Source of the DNA: Acidithiobacillus sp.
GTDB taxonomy: Bacteria > Pseudomonadota > Gammaproteobacteria > Acidithiobacillales > Acidithiobacillaceae
Assembly: GCA_028697715.1 (NCBI GenBank)
Contig: JAQVDS010000018.1
Coordinates: 1 to 55,630 of the forward strand
DNA: 55,630 bases
Reading direction: 5' to 3'
Within the stretch, counting starts at the first letter, position 1; the number at the start of each line of letters is the position of its first letter. Position numbers and translations under genes: made by a program. Below the pieces are notes generated by a model. The model was not told the origin of the DNA. It made no database searches and worked only from the letters and a program-made list of their open reading frames with translations. Positions 31,224-41,141 of the stretch are shown in pieces.

Positions 31224-32660
31224 ATGATTCGCCGCACCAAGATTGTTGCGACGTTAGGACCGGCGAGCAGCTCCGCCGAGGTCATCGACCGATTGATCGA
31301 GGCGGGCCTGGATGTCGTGCGCCTCAATTTCTCCCACGGCACGGCTGAGGGGCACCAGCGCACGGCGGAGCTGGTGCGGGAACGGGCACGGGCCCATGGC
31401 CGTGCCATCGGTGTTCTCGCTGATCTGCAGGGACCGAAGATCCGCATCGGCAAGTTTGCCGAGGGCAAGATCCAGTTACGCGAGGGGGACCCGTTCATCC
31501 TCGATGTCCACTGCGAACTTGGTGATCAGACTCGGGTGGGAGTGACTTATCCGCAGCTCGTCAAGGATGTCGAGCGCGGCGCGACCTTGCTGCTCAACGA
31601 CGGCATGATCGTGCTCTGGGTGGACAAGGTGCAGGGCAACGAAATCCACACTCGCGTGGTGCAGGGTGGCGAGCTCTCCAACAACAAGGGCATCAACCGG
31701 GCGGGCGGTGGGCTGACCGCTCCCGCCCTCACCGACAAGGATCGGCAGGACATCATTACCGCGGCGCAGCTGGAGGCGGATTATCTTGCGGTCTCCTTTC
31801 CGCGCAGTGGCGCCGACATGGACGAGGCGCGGCGGCTATTTCGGGAAGCCGGTGGTCATGGCGCCCTGGTGGCCAAGATCGAACGCGCCGAGGCGGTGGA
31901 GGCCATCGAGGACATTCTGAAGGCTTCCGAGGCGGTGATGGTCGCCCGTGGAGACCTCGGCGTCGAAATCGGGGATGCCGCGGTGCCGCCAGTGCAGAAG
32001 CGCATCATCGCCATGGCACATCGCTATCATCGCATCACCATCACCGCAACGCAGATGATGGAGTCGATGATCCATCAGCCGATTCCGACGCGGGCAGAAG
32101 TATCCGATGTTGCCAATGCCGTCCTCGATGGTACGGACGCGGTTATGCTCTCTGCCGAGACGGCCTCCGGTCAGTATCCTGTGGAGGCGGTGGCGGCCAT
32201 GGCACGGACCTGCCTCGAAGTCGAGCGGCAGATGCCCTGTGATGTCGATGAACCGTTCTTCGATCGTACCCTGGAGCGGGTGGACGAGACCATTGCTGCC
32301 GCCGCTATCCTCGCCACCCAACGCGCGCCAATTGCGGCCATTGCCGCCTTCACTGAGAGCGGCTCGACGGCATTGTGGCTGTCGCGCGCGGACTCGCGGG
32401 TGCCGATCTATGCGCTCACACCGCAAGTGTATACGCGGCGCAAGGTGACCCTGTATCGTGGGGTACATCCGGTCAATTTCCCGCAGAGTCGTCACGATGA
32501 TCCCTTGCAGGTCATGCGCTCGGCGGAAGATGAGTTGCGCCGCCGCGGGGTCGTGCGGGATGGCGATTTGATCCTGATTACCATCGGTGAGCCGATTGGT
32601 GCGCCGGGTGGGACGAATACCCTGAAGCTGGTGCGCGTGGGCGCGGCCAGCCAGATTTGA
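31224..32660 (+). CDS. pyk: pyruvate kinase
   Basis: A 478-residue enzyme of the standard barrel-plus-lid fold: RRTKIVATLGPASS at the start, VRLNFSHG, the catalytic region LVAKIERAEAVE, MVARGDLGVEIG and ITATQMMESMI, and a C-terminal regulatory domain with RRKVTLYRGVHPV. It makes ATP and pyruvate from PEP. Within a CO2-fixation operon it drains fixed carbon toward pyruvate and amino acids. It starts six bases after pgk. Confidence 0.95.
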   Translation: MIRRTKIVATLGPASSSAEVIDRLIEAGLDVVRLNFSHGTAEGHQRTAELVRERARAHGRAIGVLADLQGPKIRIGKFAEGKIQLREGDPFILDVHCELGDQTRVGVTYPQLVKDVERGATLLLNDGMIVLWVDKVQGNEIHTRVVQGGELSNNKGINRAGGGLTAPALTDKDRQDIITAAQLEADYLAVSFPRSGADMDEARRLFREAGGHGALVAKIERAEAVEAIEDILKASEAVMVARGDLGVEIGDAAVPPVQKRIIAMAHRYHRITITATQMMESMIHQPIPTRAEVSDVANAVLDGTDAVMLSAETASGQYPVEAVAAMARTCLEVERQMPCDVDEPFFDRTLERVDETIAAAAILATQRAPIAAIAAFTESGSTALWLSRADSRVPIYALTPQVYTRRKVTLYRGVHPVNFPQSRHDDPLQVMRSAEDELRRRGVVRDGDLILITIGEPIGAPGGTNTLKLVRVGAASQI

Positions 32661-32699
32661 ACCGCAATTGTTTTTTCTACTGCTAGTGAGGTAACAGCG

Positions 32700-33770
32700 A
32701 TGGCAATGGTATCTATGCGGCAACTGCTCGATCACGCCGCCGAGCACGGATATGGCATTCCTGCCTTTAACGTCAACAACTTGGAGCAGGTGCGCGCGAT
32801 CATGGAAGCGGCGGCTGCCGTCGACGCGCCGGTCATCCTGCAGGCCTCGGCAGGTGCCCGTAAATATGCGGGTGAGCCCTTCCTGCGGCATCTGATCCTG
32901 GCGGCAGTCGAGGAGTATCCGGACATTCCTGTGGTGCTGCATCAGGACCACGGCGCCAGCCCCGCCGTCTGCATCCAGGCCATCCGTTCTGGCTTCACCA
33001 GCGTCATGATGGACGGCTCCCTGCTGGAAGACGCCAAGACCCCAGCCAGCTATGACTACAATGTCGCGGTGACCGCCAAAGTGGTGGAAATGGCGCATGC
33101 CGTGGGTGTGACCGTCGAAGGCGAGCTGGGTTGTCTGGGCTCCCTGGAAACCGGTATGGCCGGTGAAGAGGATGGCGTCGGCGCCGAGGGTTGCCTGAGC
33201 CATGACCAGCTCCTCACCGATCCGGAAGAGGCTGCGCAGTTCGTCAAATCGACCAAACTGGATGCCCTGGCCATCGCCATCGGTACCAGTCACGGCGCCT
33301 ACAAGTTCACCCAGCCACCGACCGGTAAGATCCTGCGCATCGACCGCATCAAGGAGATCCACGAGCGTATTCCCGACACCCACCTGGTGATGCACGGCTC
33401 CAGCTCGGTGCCGCAGGACTGGCTGAAGATCATTCATGAGTTTGGTGGCGACATCGGTGAGACCTATGGCGTGCCCGTGGAAGAGATTCAGGAAGGCATC
33501 AAGTATGGCGTGCGCAAGGTCAACATCGATACCGATCTGCGTCTGGCCGCGACCGGTGCGGTGCGCCAGAGCCTGTACAAGAACCCCAAGAACTTCGATC
33601 CGCGCAAGTTCCTCAGCGCCTCTCTGGACGCCATGCGCGACATCTGCAAAGCGCGCTACGAGGCCTTTGGTTCTGCCGGTCAGGCCAGCAAGATCAAGGC
33701 GATCCCTATGGATACCATGGTTAAGAAGTACAAGGCGGGTGATCTCGATCCGCGGGTCAAGGGCGTCTAA
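32700..33770 (+). CDS. fba: class II fructose-1,6-bisphosphate aldolase
   Basis: A 356-residue Zn2+-dependent aldolase of the CbbA type. [13 protein letters not shown] lies at the N-terminus, with Zn/catalytic segments LHQDHGAS (~83) and [12 protein letters not shown], then [21 protein letters not shown] and [10 protein letters not shown]. It condenses triose phosphates to FBP, and erythrose-4-P plus DHAP to SBP, for the Calvin cycle. ATG 32700 has GAGG eleven bases upstream. Confidence 0.95.
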   Translation: MAMVSMRQLLDHAAEHGYGIPAFNVNNLEQVRAIMEAAAAVDAPVILQASAGARKYAGEPFLRHLILAAVEEYPDIPVVLHQDHGASPAVCIQAIRSGFTSVMMDGSLLEDAKTPASYDYNVAVTAKVVEMAHAVGVTVEGELGCLGSLETGMAGEEDGVGAEGCLSHDQLLTDPEEAAQFVKSTKLDALAIAIGTSHGAYKFTQPPTGKILRIDRIKEIHERIPDTHLVMHGSSSVPQDWLKIIHEFGGDIGETYGVPVEEIQEGIKYGVRKVNIDTDLRLAATGAVRQSLYKNPKNFDPRKFLSASLDAMRDICKARYEAFGSAGQASKIKAIPMDTMVKKYKAGDLDPRVKGV

Positions 33771-33856
33771 GCCTTTTCGTCCCTCTGCCGCCTGCGGGTG
33801 GCATGCTATGTTGGGGCGCCTCCGGGCGCTCCAGCCGTTTTGCAAGGAGCCGTATT

Positions 33857-34519
33857 ATGCCTCAGTACAAGATTTCCCCCTCGATCCTGTCAGCCGACTT
33901 CGCCTGTCTGGGTGAGGAAGTGCGCGCGGTGGACGAGGCTGGCGCCGATTACATCCACGTCGATGTGATGGACAACCACTTTGTTCCCAACCTGACCATC
34001 GGACCGCTGGTGGCGGCGGCGATCAAGCCGCATACCCAGAAGCCGCTCGATGTCCATCTGATGATTTCGCCGGTGGACGCCATCATTCCGGAGTTTGCCA
34101 AGGCCGGTGCGGACATCATCACCGTGCATCCGGAGGGGACCATCCACCTAGATCGCACCATCCAGCTCATCCACAGTGTCGGGTGCAAGGCCGGTGTCTC
34201 GCTGAACCCGGCAACGCCCCTGGAACTGCTCGATTACGTGCTCGAAAGCATCGACTTGGTGCTGGTGATGAGCGTCAACCCAGGATTTGGCGGGCAGAGC
34301 TTCATCGACTACAGCCTGCGCAAGATCGAAGCCATCCGCAAACGGATCGACGCTACCGGCAAGGCCATCGAGCTGGAAGTTGATGGTGGCGTGAAGGTGA
34401 ACAACGTGCGACAGGTGGCCGACGCTGGTGCCGATGTCTTTGTCGCTGGCAGTGCCATCTACAATACCCCGGATTACAAGGCCACCATCGCTGCCTTCCG
34501 GGCGGCGCTGGCAGGCTGA
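33857..34519 (+). CDS. rpe: ribulose-phosphate 3-epimerase
   Basis: A 220-residue TIM-barrel enzyme interconverting ribulose-5-P and xylulose-5-P (cbbE role). Signatures are [17 protein letters not shown], the metal-binding [38 protein letters not shown] and [15 protein letters not shown] 33857 follows AAGGAG and gives the normal start MPQYKISPS. The gph gene follows after 10 bases. Confidence 0.95.
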   Translation: MPQYKISPSILSADFACLGEEVRAVDEAGADYIHVDVMDNHFVPNLTIGPLVAAAIKPHTQKPLDVHLMISPVDAIIPEFAKAGADIITVHPEGTIHLDRTIQLIHSVGCKAGVSLNPATPLELLDYVLESIDLVLVMSVNPGFGGQSFIDYSLRKIEAIRKRIDATGKAIELEVDGGVKVNNVRQVADAGADVFVAGSAIYNTPDYKATIAAFRAALAG

Positions 34520-34529
34520 GGGCTTGCGG

Positions 34530-35201
34530 ATGCGCCAGGCAAACTTCGCCGCAGATATCGTGCTGATCGATCTCGATGGCACCCTCATCGATACGGCCCC
34601 GGATCTTGCCGGGGCGGTCAATCACGTCCTGCACAGCTTGGGGCGGGAGCCGGCAGCCATGCCCGTCATCCGCGGATTTATTGGCAATGGTGTGCGGGAG
34701 CTGATGCGGCGGGCCCTGGCCATTCAGGTGGAGCCCAGTGAGGCCGAGCTCGACGCCGCCATGCGGGAGTTTTCTGCGTATTATGGCGCGCACCTGACTA
34801 CCCATAGTGTCGTGTACCCGGGGGTAGAGGATGCTCTTCGGACCCTGCGGGAACAGCAGCGCAAACTGGTTTGCATCACCAACAAGGCGGGGCAGTTTAC
34901 CGCTCCGTTGCTCGAGCGTCTGGGGTTGCGCGACTATTTTGACCTGGTTCTGTCGGGTGACAGCCTGCCGCGTAAAAAGCCGGACCCCCTGCCCCTTCTG
35001 CACGCGGCGGAGCATTTTGGCGTGGGGCCGGACAGTGGCCTGCTGGTTGGGGACTCGATCAACGACACCCAGGCCGCCCGTGCCGCCGGGATGCCGGTCG
35101 TGGCGGTCAGTTATGGCTACCGCGGCGATATGCCGCTGGCAGACTTGGCAGCCGATGCCGTTATCGATACACTGCCGCAACTGCTCCCCCTATTGCGGTA
35201 G
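34530..35201 (+). CDS. gph: phosphoglycolate phosphatase
   Basis: A 223-residue HAD-superfamily phosphatase. Motif I is VLIDLDGTLIDTAPD (nucleophile D14, acid/base D16), motif II LVCITNKAG, motif III SLPRKKPDPLPLL and motif IV LLVGDSINDTQAARAAG. It dephosphorylates 2-phosphoglycolate, the by-product of RuBisCO oxygenation (cbbZ role), which fits its place in this operon. ATG 34530 is the start in the HAD frame. A longer upstream frame overlapping rpe is not supported. Confidence 0.92.
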   Translation: MRQANFAADIVLIDLDGTLIDTAPDLAGAVNHVLHSLGREPAAMPVIRGFIGNGVRELMRRALAIQVEPSEAELDAAMREFSAYYGAHLTTHSVVYPGVEDALRTLREQQRKLVCITNKAGQFTAPLLERLGLRDYFDLVLSGDSLPRKKPDPLPLLHAAEHFGVGPDSGLLVGDSINDTQAARAAGMPVVAVSYGYRGDMPLADLAADAVIDTLPQLLPLLR

Positions 35202-35321
35202 CAACGGTTTGGAATTTCTGGTGCTATGAAACCTCTCGGGTACGCGACGAAAGTTTGGCGATGGCGCGGCTGCTGATTGCAGGCGGTCTGTGATTTTCAT
35301 TGCCAAATTTCGAGGTGACCC

Positions 35322-36818
35322 GTGCTGAGTGCCGAGCGTTTTCAGTCCCTGACCCGTGAGGGCTACAACCGTATTCCCCTGAGTCGCGAGATCCCTGCCG
35401 ATCTCGATACTCCCCTCTCCGCGTTTCTCAAAGTCGTCGATGGACCCTATGCCTACCTTTTCGAGTCGGTGCAGGGCGGCGAAAAATGGGGGCGCTATTC
35501 CATCATTGGCTTGCCCGCGCGGGAACGTATCGAGATCCGCGGACAGCGAGTCCAGCGCTTCGTCGACGGGGTCTTGCAGGAAGAATGCCGTCATCCAGAT
35601 CCCCTCGTCTGGGTCAGCGAGTTCCGGCAGCGCTTCCGCGCGGCGCCTGCGGACGATCTCGCCGACCGCTTTACCGGCGGTCTGGTGGGCTATTTTGGCT
35701 ACGACATCGTCCGCTATATCGAACCGCGCTTGGCGCGGGTGGAACCCCTGCCCGATCCCCTCGACCTCCCCGAGATCCAGCTGCTGGTGGCTGACGAGAT
35801 CCTGCTCTTCGACAATCTGCGCGGTACCCTGCGACTTCTGCTGCAACTCGATCCGCAACGTCCCGATGCCTATAGCGCGGGGCAGGCTCGCCTCGCCGAG
35901 CTGGAGGAACGACTGCGTGGTCCGCTGCCAGCAGCGAGCCAGACGCAGCGGCGTGGGCGAGTGGACGAAGAAGACTTCGAGGCAAGCTTCAGCCGCGCGG
36001 GCTACATGGCCGCCGTGGAGCGGATTCGCGAATACATTGGCGCCGGCGATGTGATGCAGGTCGTGCCCTCGCAGCGCCTGTCGATCCCCTTCACCGCACC
36101 GCCGCTGGATCTCTACCGCGCCCTGCGCCGCATCAATCCCTCGCCCTATCTGTTCTATGTGGATTTGGGGCGCACGCAGCTGGTGGGTTCCTCGCCGGAA
36201 ATCCTGGTGCGCGTGGAGGATGGCGAGGTCACCGTGCGGCCCATTGCCGGCACGCGCCCGCGCGGCAAGACGGCAAAAGCCGACCAGACCCTGGAAGAAG
36301 AACTGCTGGCGGATCCCAAGGAGCGTGCCGAGCACCTGATGCTCATCGATCTCGCCCGTAACGACGTGGGCCGGATTGCCAGTACCGGCACTGTGCAGCT
36401 GACTGATTCTTTTGCCATCGAACGCTACTCCCATGTCATGCACATCGTCTCGCAGGTCACCGGTCGTCTGCGCCCCGGACTCGATGCCATGGATGCCCTG
36501 CGCGCTACCTTTCCGGCCGGGACGGTATCCGGTGCCCCCAAGATCCGTGCCATGGAGATCATCCGCGAGCTGGAGCCGGTGGCACGTGGGGTCTATGCCG
36601 GCGCCGTCGGGTACTGGGGCTGGAATGGCAATATGGATACCTGCATTGCTATCCGCACGGCAGTGGTACAGGACGGGCAGCTACACATCCAGGCCGGTGG
36701 CGGGATCGTGGCCGATTCCGAGCCTGCCGCCGAGTGGGAAGAGACCCTGAACAAGCGCCGTGCCATGTTTCGCGCCGTGGATATGGCCGAGAACGGCCTC
36801 GATCCCGAGGGGAGATAA
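35322..36818 (+). CDS. trpE: anthranilate synthase component I
   Basis: A 498-residue chorismate-using enzyme giving anthranilate with TrpG. The N-terminal regulatory part has [18 protein letters not shown]. The catalytic domain has [57 protein letters not shown] and [21 protein letters not shown] 35322 follows GAGGTGACCC. The stop is four bases from the original trpG start at 36823, and the sequence GGGGAG at its end would have served as the trpG ribosome site before the island inserted. Confidence 0.96.
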   Translation: MLSAERFQSLTREGYNRIPLSREIPADLDTPLSAFLKVVDGPYAYLFESVQGGEKWGRYSIIGLPARERIEIRGQRVQRFVDGVLQEECRHPDPLVWVSEFRQRFRAAPADDLADRFTGGLVGYFGYDIVRYIEPRLARVEPLPDPLDLPEIQLLVADEILLFDNLRGTLRLLLQLDPQRPDAYSAGQARLAELEERLRGPLPAASQTQRRGRVDEEDFEASFSRAGYMAAVERIREYIGAGDVMQVVPSQRLSIPFTAPPLDLYRALRRINPSPYLFYVDLGRTQLVGSSPEILVRVEDGEVTVRPIAGTRPRGKTAKADQTLEEELLADPKERAEHLMLIDLARNDVGRIASTGTVQLTDSFAIERYSHVMHIVSQVTGRLRPGLDAMDALRATFPAGTVSGAPKIRAMEIIRELEPVARGVYAGAVGYWGWNGNMDTCIAIRTAVVQDGQLHIQAGGGIVADSEPAAEWEETLNKRRAMFRAVDMAENGLDPEGR

Positions 36819-36822
36819 GCCG

Positions 36823-36845
36823 ATGCTGCTCATGATCGATAACTA
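36823..36845 (+). repeat. left attachment site, relic of the native trpG start
   Basis: ATGCTGCTCATGATCGATAA encodes MLLMIDN, the first residues of TrpG, four bases after the trpE stop. It matches 43095-43117 in 21 of 23 positions, with an identical 11-base core ATGATCGATAA at 36832-36842. After NY the frame enters element sequence and stops at 36990, so only a chimeric 55-residue orphan peptide could be made. Confidence 0.85.
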
Positions 36846-36959
36846 TCATCGGCATCCAGTGAAGTCCAAGGTTGTCCGATGCCCAAGCCGAAAGCCAGCA
36901 GCGGCAAGGGTTTTAAGGCCAATAGCAACCATCATTGTCCATTGTCATCCGGCTAAATT

Positions 36960-36997
36960 GCGGGTATCGTTGCGGGTATCGAAAGCCTGATACCCGC
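36960..36997. repeat. left arm-type repeats GCGGGTATC
   Basis: Direct copies are at 36960-36968 and 36972-36980, and an inverted copy (GATACCCGC) at 36989-36997. The last is five bases before the integrase ATG, so integrase bound there could also repress its own gene. Matching copies lie at the other end of the element. Confidence 0.75.
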
Positions 36998-37001
36998 AGC
37001 C

Positions 37002-38210
37002 ATGCCCCTAACCGACGCCAAGATTCGCAACGCGAAGCCCGCAGACAAGCCGCAAAAGCTGGCGGACGGCGGCGGGCTGTACCTTGAAGTTCGCCCGACT
37101 GGCGCGAAGTTGTGGCGCTACCGCTACCGCATCGCGGGCAAAGAAAACGTCTTTGCCATCGGCGACTATCCAACCATCGGCCTATCGGACGCACGCGAAG
37201 AACACCGCAAGGCGCGGGCGTTGGTCGAACAAGGCATTCACCCTTCCCACAATCGGCAGGCCGAACGGCTGGCGAACGTCACCGCCAACGCAAACACCTT
37301 CGAAGCCGTCGCGCGGGAGTGGATAGCGAAGAAGTCGGCAGGATGGACGCCGTACTATCTGCGGCAGGTTGAACGCTTCATGGCCGCCGACGTGTTCCCC
37401 TATGTGGGCAAGCTACCGATTCGCAGCGTCACGGCGGCGCACTTGCTCGAAATCATCCGTCGCATTGAAGGCCGGGGCGCTGAAACCGTCGCTTTGCTGG
37501 TGCGGCAATGGTCTTCGGCCATCTTCCGCTATGCCGTCGCAACACTTCGCGCCGACAGCGACCCCGCCGCAGCGTTGAAAGGGGCCATTCATCGCCCGAA
37601 GGTCGAACACCGCAAGCCCCTTTCGCGCGACCAAATCGGCGACTTTGCGAAGGCGCTAGACGAATACGGCGGGTATCGAACAACCGTTATCGCGCTGCGA
37701 CTGATGTTGCTTACCTTCGTTCGAACCGTCGAACTTCGCAAAGCCGAATGGTCGGAATTCGACCTAGACCGGGCCGAATGGCGGATACCCGCAGAACGAA
37801 TGAAGATGCGCGAACCGCACGTAGTCCCGCTGTCGAAACAGGCCGTCGAACTGCTGCGCGAATTGCATACCCACACGGGCGGGCGCGGGATGCTGTTCCC
37901 GAACTACCGCAACCCGAAAGAGTGCATGACCGCCACCACGTTGAACCGGGCGCTTGAACGTATGGGCTTCAACGGTAAAGACAGCATCGGATTTTCCGCG
38001 CACGGCTTCCGCGCTACCGCTTCGACCATCCTTAACGAAATGGGCTACCGGCCCGACGTGATCGAACGCCAGTTGGCGCACGCCGAACGCAACAAGGTTC
38101 GCGCCAGCTACAACCAAGCGCAGTACATGGAAGACCGCCGAACCATGATGCAGGAATGGGCGGATATGGTCGGCGAAATGACCGCAGGGGGTGCGAAATG
38201 CCAAGGCTAA
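37002..38210 (+). CDS. int: P4-type tyrosine integrase (DUF4102 family)
   Basis: A 402-residue site-specific recombinase. The N-terminal DUF4102 arm-binding domain begins MPLTDAKIRNAKPADKPQKL. A SAM-like core-binding domain (~100-180) and a catalytic domain follow, with R241 (LLTFVRTVELRKAEW), K268, H334-x-x-R337 (HGFRATAST), H360 and the nucleophile Y370 nine residues after H360. All catalytic residues are present, so it is probably active. It sits at the left end, reading inward, and should recombine the trpG-start site with the element att site. It ends 13 bases inside the next gene. Confidence 0.94.
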   Translation: MPLTDAKIRNAKPADKPQKLADGGGLYLEVRPTGAKLWRYRYRIAGKENVFAIGDYPTIGLSDAREEHRKARALVEQGIHPSHNRQAERLANVTANANTFEAVAREWIAKKSAGWTPYYLRQVERFMAADVFPYVGKLPIRSVTAAHLLEIIRRIEGRGAETVALLVRQWSSAIFRYAVATLRADSDPAAALKGAIHRPKVEHRKPLSRDQIGDFAKALDEYGGYRTTVIALRLMLLTFVRTVELRKAEWSEFDLDRAEWRIPAERMKMREPHVVPLSKQAVELLRELHTHTGGRGMLFPNYRNPKECMTATTLNRALERMGFNGKDSIGFSAHGFRATASTILNEMGYRPDVIERQLAHAERNKVRASYNQAQYMEDRRTMMQEWADMVGEMTAGGAKCQG

Positions 38211-38542
38211 AACGCGAACCGCTGGAACAGGCGGCGGAACCTTTCCTAGACGCACTTAGCGGTGACTGGCGGCGCGTTGCCGACATGATCGAAAGCGGCG
38301 AACCGCTGTCGAAGCCGATTCGCAAAATGATTGCCGAACACTTGCGCGGCAACAGCCCGCCGCCAGTTCGGCGGAAGCGTTCGCAGCAACGACAGGAAGC
38401 CGCAATCTGCTATCGCGTATTCGAACACATGGAAAAGGGGTTGTCGAAGTACGCCGCTATCAAAGCAGTTGAAAACGAAGACCCGTCGTTGAACGAAGAA
38501 ACGATTAAGAACTATCTTCGCAATTGGAAAAAAGGCTTGTGA
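38198..38542 (+). CDS. small protein of unknown function, coupled to the integrase gene
   Basis: A 114-residue charged, probably helical protein starting MPRLKREPLEQAAEPFLDAL and ending LNEETIKNYLRNWKKGL. The last part could be a helix-turn-helix, but I cannot assign a family. The ATG at 38198 lies inside the integrase 3' end (13-base overlap), indicating coexpression. The frame runs well past the integrase stop. An accessory recombination or regulatory role is a guess from position only. Confidence 0.6.
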   Translation: MPRLKREPLEQAAEPFLDALSGDWRRVADMIESGEPLSKPIRKMIAEHLRGNSPPPVRRKRSQQRQEAAICYRVFEHMEKGLSKYAAIKAVENEDPSLNEETIKNYLRNWKKGL

Positions 38543-38549
38543 TTCAGTA

Positions 38550-38576
38550 GGGTTAAGTTCGCGCACGAACTAACCC
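38550..38576. promoter_or_regulatory. hairpin between the integrase unit and alpA-like gene
   Basis: GGGTTA-A-GTTCG pairs with CGAAC-TAACCC around a CGCA loop, with one bulged A: 11 base pairs. No T-run follows, so it is either a weak terminator or an operator for the AlpA-like gene 63 bases downstream. Confidence 0.4.
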
Positions 38577-38639
38577 TTAATGGCCTAGCTTGGCCGCCAT
38601 AGGATTGCATCGTCATTCAACGGACGGGAACAATCCAAA

Positions 38640-38846
38640 ATGAACCAACTCCCACAAACCGGCTTTCTGCGCTTGCCGCAGATTATCGGCGACCCCGCCA
38701 AGGGCATTCCGCCAATCATCCCGGTCAAGAAATCGACTTGGTGGCAGGGCGTCAAAACCGGGCGCTTCCCGCAGCCGGTCAAGCTTGGCCCGCGCGTTAC
38801 CGCGTGGCGTGTCGAAGACATACGCGCCCTGATTGCATCGGCTTGA
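38640..38846 (+). CDS. AlpA-like helix-turn-helix regulator/excisionase
   Basis: A 68-residue protein resembling phage P4 and CP4-57 AlpA regulators: TGFLRLPQIIG at the start, KKSTWWQGVKTGRFPQPVKL in the recognition region and AWRVEDIRALIASA at the end. Such proteins regulate integrase expression or act as excisionases (winged-helix MerR-like fold). It stands between the integrase unit and the RepA-like gene, the usual place in P4-like elements. RepA starts 14 bases after its stop. Confidence 0.85.
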   Translation: MNQLPQTGFLRLPQIIGDPAKGIPPIIPVKKSTWWQGVKTGRFPQPVKLGPRVTAWRVEDIRALIASA

Positions 38847-38859
38847 AGGGGGTTCGCTA

Positions 38860-40392
38860 GTGTCTGCCCACAATATCGCGCCAGACTTCGGCTTTGGGCC
38901 GAAGTCCCCAGAAGAACGGCAAGAAGATTGGCGCGAAATGCTGGCGCTTATTCCTGTAAGGCCGAAGAACAAGGACGAAGACATACGCGCCGTCGCGCAA
39001 GCGTTGAAGACTAACGGCGCTGATTTTGAATCGCTATTTGTCGAATTTGCGAAGAAGCACGGCATTCGTTCCCATCGGGCGAAGTGGATTTGGAACAAGG
39101 AAAAACCCGAATCCGACGCATTCGAAGAACTGTTGGAACAGTACGAAGCCGCGAAGAAGCAAAAGCAACGGTTTAGCCCGCTTTCCGCCGCGATTATCGA
39201 AGCCATGCCGCCGCAGCCGTGGCGAGTGAAGGACGTACTACCGGCGTTCGGTCTGGCCGCGTTCTACGGCGCTTCGACCGCTGGCAAGTCGTTTGCCGCG
39301 TTGGAAATGGCCGCAGCCATTGCCGAAGGTATGCCGTTCTTCGGGCACGCCACAAAGCCCGCCCCGGTGCTGATTGTGGGCTTGGAAGGCGAAAGCGGAT
39401 ACCGGGGCCGCGTCCTTGCGTGGCAGCGCCACCACGGGCGCGCTATGCCCGACAACGTGGCCTTTCTGCTGCAACCGTTCCGCCTTACCGACCCGCAGGA
39501 CGTGGCCGACCTTGCCGCCATCTGTCCGCCCGGCTGCGTCGTGTTTATCGACACGCTGAACAGGGCCGCGCCCGGAATGGACGAAAACAGTAGCCGTGAT
39601 ATGGGCGCAGTGATCGAAGGCGCGAAGACGCTTCAACGTTTAATCGGCGGGCTTGTCGTTCTTGTTGCCCACACGGGGAAGGATACGGCGAAGGGGCTTC
39701 GCGGGCATTCAAGCCTGTTTGCTGCGCTAGACGCCGCCGTTCTGGTAAGCCGCGAAGGCGACGCCCGAAGCTGGAAGGTCGATAAGGCGAAGGACGGGCG
39801 CGACGGCGACGTTCATTACTTCCGCTTGCATGTCGTCGAAATCGAAACAGACGAAGACGGCGACGTAGTTACTTCGTGCGTCGTGGTGCCGGATAGCGTC
39901 ATGCCCACAAGGGCCGAAAAGCCGCTAACCGCAAATCAGAAGATGGCGCTTGAATCGTTCCGCGCAGCGGCGGGCACCTTCGGCGGTCTTGACGAACAAG
40001 GCAACTTCAACGGCCTGCATTTGAGCCAGTGGCGGCCCGTGTTCTACCGCATGAGTCCCGCCGATTCGGACGCAGCGAAGAAAAAGGCTTTTGAGCGCGC
40101 ACGCAAAGACTTGATCGAACTTCAACGTATCGAAGTCGAAAACAACGTTTATCGGTTGGCAGGCGATACCGCGCCGATTGAAGAAAAGTGCATTGCCGAA
40201 GTGTTGAAGGCCGCACGCGACAAGGCGACAGGACAGCGACAAACCGGCGACATGTCCCGCGTCGCATCCCTGCCGTTGGGGGACGACAGCGACACACTCC
40301 CTTTAGGGAGTGTCGCATGTCCCGCTGATGCGATAGCCGATTTTTCAAATGCCAATAGCCGCCCAATGTGGGCACCGAATTTCAAAAGGTGA
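38860..40392 (+). CDS. RepA-like replicative AAA/RecA-fold ATPase
   Basis: A 510-residue protein. Walker A is GASTAGKS (137-144) and Walker B VVFID (227-231), with TLNRAAPGMDENSSRDMGA after it and a LVVLVAHTGKD strand, as in RSF1010 RepA-type hexameric helicases. The first ~110 residues and the C-terminal ~180 residues are not assigned. GTG 38860 is chosen because GAAGGGGG lies about ten bases upstream. A longer frame from 38833 overlaps alpA. It may drive replication of the excised circle or only act in stability. No primase or initiator partner is seen. Confidence 0.82.
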   Translation: MSAHNIAPDFGFGPKSPEERQEDWREMLALIPVRPKNKDEDIRAVAQALKTNGADFESLFVEFAKKHGIRSHRAKWIWNKEKPESDAFEELLEQYEAAKKQKQRFSPLSAAIIEAMPPQPWRVKDVLPAFGLAAFYGASTAGKSFAALEMAAAIAEGMPFFGHATKPAPVLIVGLEGESGYRGRVLAWQRHHGRAMPDNVAFLLQPFRLTDPQDVADLAAICPPGCVVFIDTLNRAAPGMDENSSRDMGAVIEGAKTLQRLIGGLVVLVAHTGKDTAKGLRGHSSLFAALDAAVLVSREGDARSWKVDKAKDGRDGDVHYFRLHVVEIETDEDGDVVTSCVVVPDSVMPTRAEKPLTANQKMALESFRAAAGTFGGLDEQGNFNGLHLSQWRPVFYRMSPADSDAAKKKAFERARKDLIELQRIEVENNVYRLAGDTAPIEEKCIAEVLKAARDKATGQRQTGDMSRVASLPLGDDSDTLPLGSVACPADAIADFSNANSRPMWAPNFKR

Positions 40393-40396
40393 TCGT

Positions 40397-40864
40397 ATGT
40401 TCAAGCCCGAAGCGTACCAACTCGATGAGGCGTTTTTGCGCGAAGTGAATCAAGCCCTTGACGCAGTAGCGCGCGAACTTGGCGGCGTGCCGACGCTGAA
40501 AAAGCAATTCGCATCGCATCTTTACTTCGAACGTAAAACCGTCTTCGACGTAGCCGCAGCCGCCTACAACGCAGCGCGCAAGGTGTATCCGTATGACGTA
40601 TCAACGAAGGTCGCGCGCTATATCGCTATGGAATGGCCGAAAGACCCCGAAGTAGTGGCGCACTTGCTGGCGATTAGCGAAGGGTTCGAAAGCGGGGAAA
40701 GCGTAGTAAGTAAATCGCAGTTCTTCGACTTCGTTTGCCGCTGCATTGAAGACATAAGCAAAGGCCGCATGGCGAAAGAAAGACGGCAAACCATCGTCGA
40801 ACTGGCGACGCTTCTTTGCCAAGTTCAAGGCTGGAAATTTGAGGAACAGACCCATGAAAAATAG
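40397..40864 (+). CDS. hypothetical protein of the trpG element
   Basis: A 155-residue, mostly helical protein (MFKPEAYQLDEAFLREVNQA; later FFDFVCRCIEDISKG and RQTIVELATLLCQVQ). No family is recognised and no membrane segment or signal is seen. ATG 40397 follows AAAAGGTGATC, four bases after the RepA-like stop, and its end overlaps the next gene by 11 bases. It thus belongs to one transcript with repA and the following genes. Confidence 0.65.
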   Translation: MFKPEAYQLDEAFLREVNQALDAVARELGGVPTLKKQFASHLYFERKTVFDVAAAAYNAARKVYPYDVSTKVARYIAMEWPKDPEVVAHLLAISEGFESGESVVSKSQFFDFVCRCIEDISKGRMAKERRQTIVELATLLCQVQGWKFEEQTHEK

Positions 40865-41141
40865 TACCGATTTGCACGCCGACGGCTGGCAAGGCCGCGT
40901 CACTGTTGAAGATGACGTGGAACCCCCCATGCCCAAGCAATACGCCCGCGCCAAGCTGGCGACTTCGACCGACGTAAGCCGGGAGCTTGCCAAGCTGTAC
41001 CGCGAAGCCCGCAGCGGTCGAATCGACGTGTCGGACGCAAGCCGCCTTGCAAACATGCTGTCGATTCTGTCGCGCATCCTGTCGGACAGCGAACTTGAAT
41101 CGCGCATCGAAGCTTTGGAGCAGCGCGGGGGCTTGCACTGA
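40854..41141 (+). CDS. hypothetical small protein of the trpG element
   Basis: A 95-residue protein with a helical C-terminal half, ASRLANMLSILSRILSDSE and then LESRIEALEQRGG. This resembles short phage-encoded coiled-coil proteins, but the family is not certain. ATG 40854 has GAGGAACAG upstream. It overlaps the previous gene by 11 bases and the next by one (TGATG). Confidence 0.6.
   Translation: MKNSTDLHADGWQGRVTVEDDVEPPMPKQYARAKLATSTDVSRELAKLYREARSGRIDVSDASRLANMLSILSRILSDSELESRIEALEQRGGLH

Noticed and set aside
31836..33845. 669-residue open frame antisense to pyk and fba
   Set aside because: Shadow of highly biased codons in the sense genes; no recognisable domain and it spans two genuine coding regions.
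36960..37002. CRISPR-like array from the GCGGGTATC repeats
   Set aside because: The repeats are only nine bases, irregularly spaced, partly inverted and found at both element ends, which fits integrase arm sites instead.
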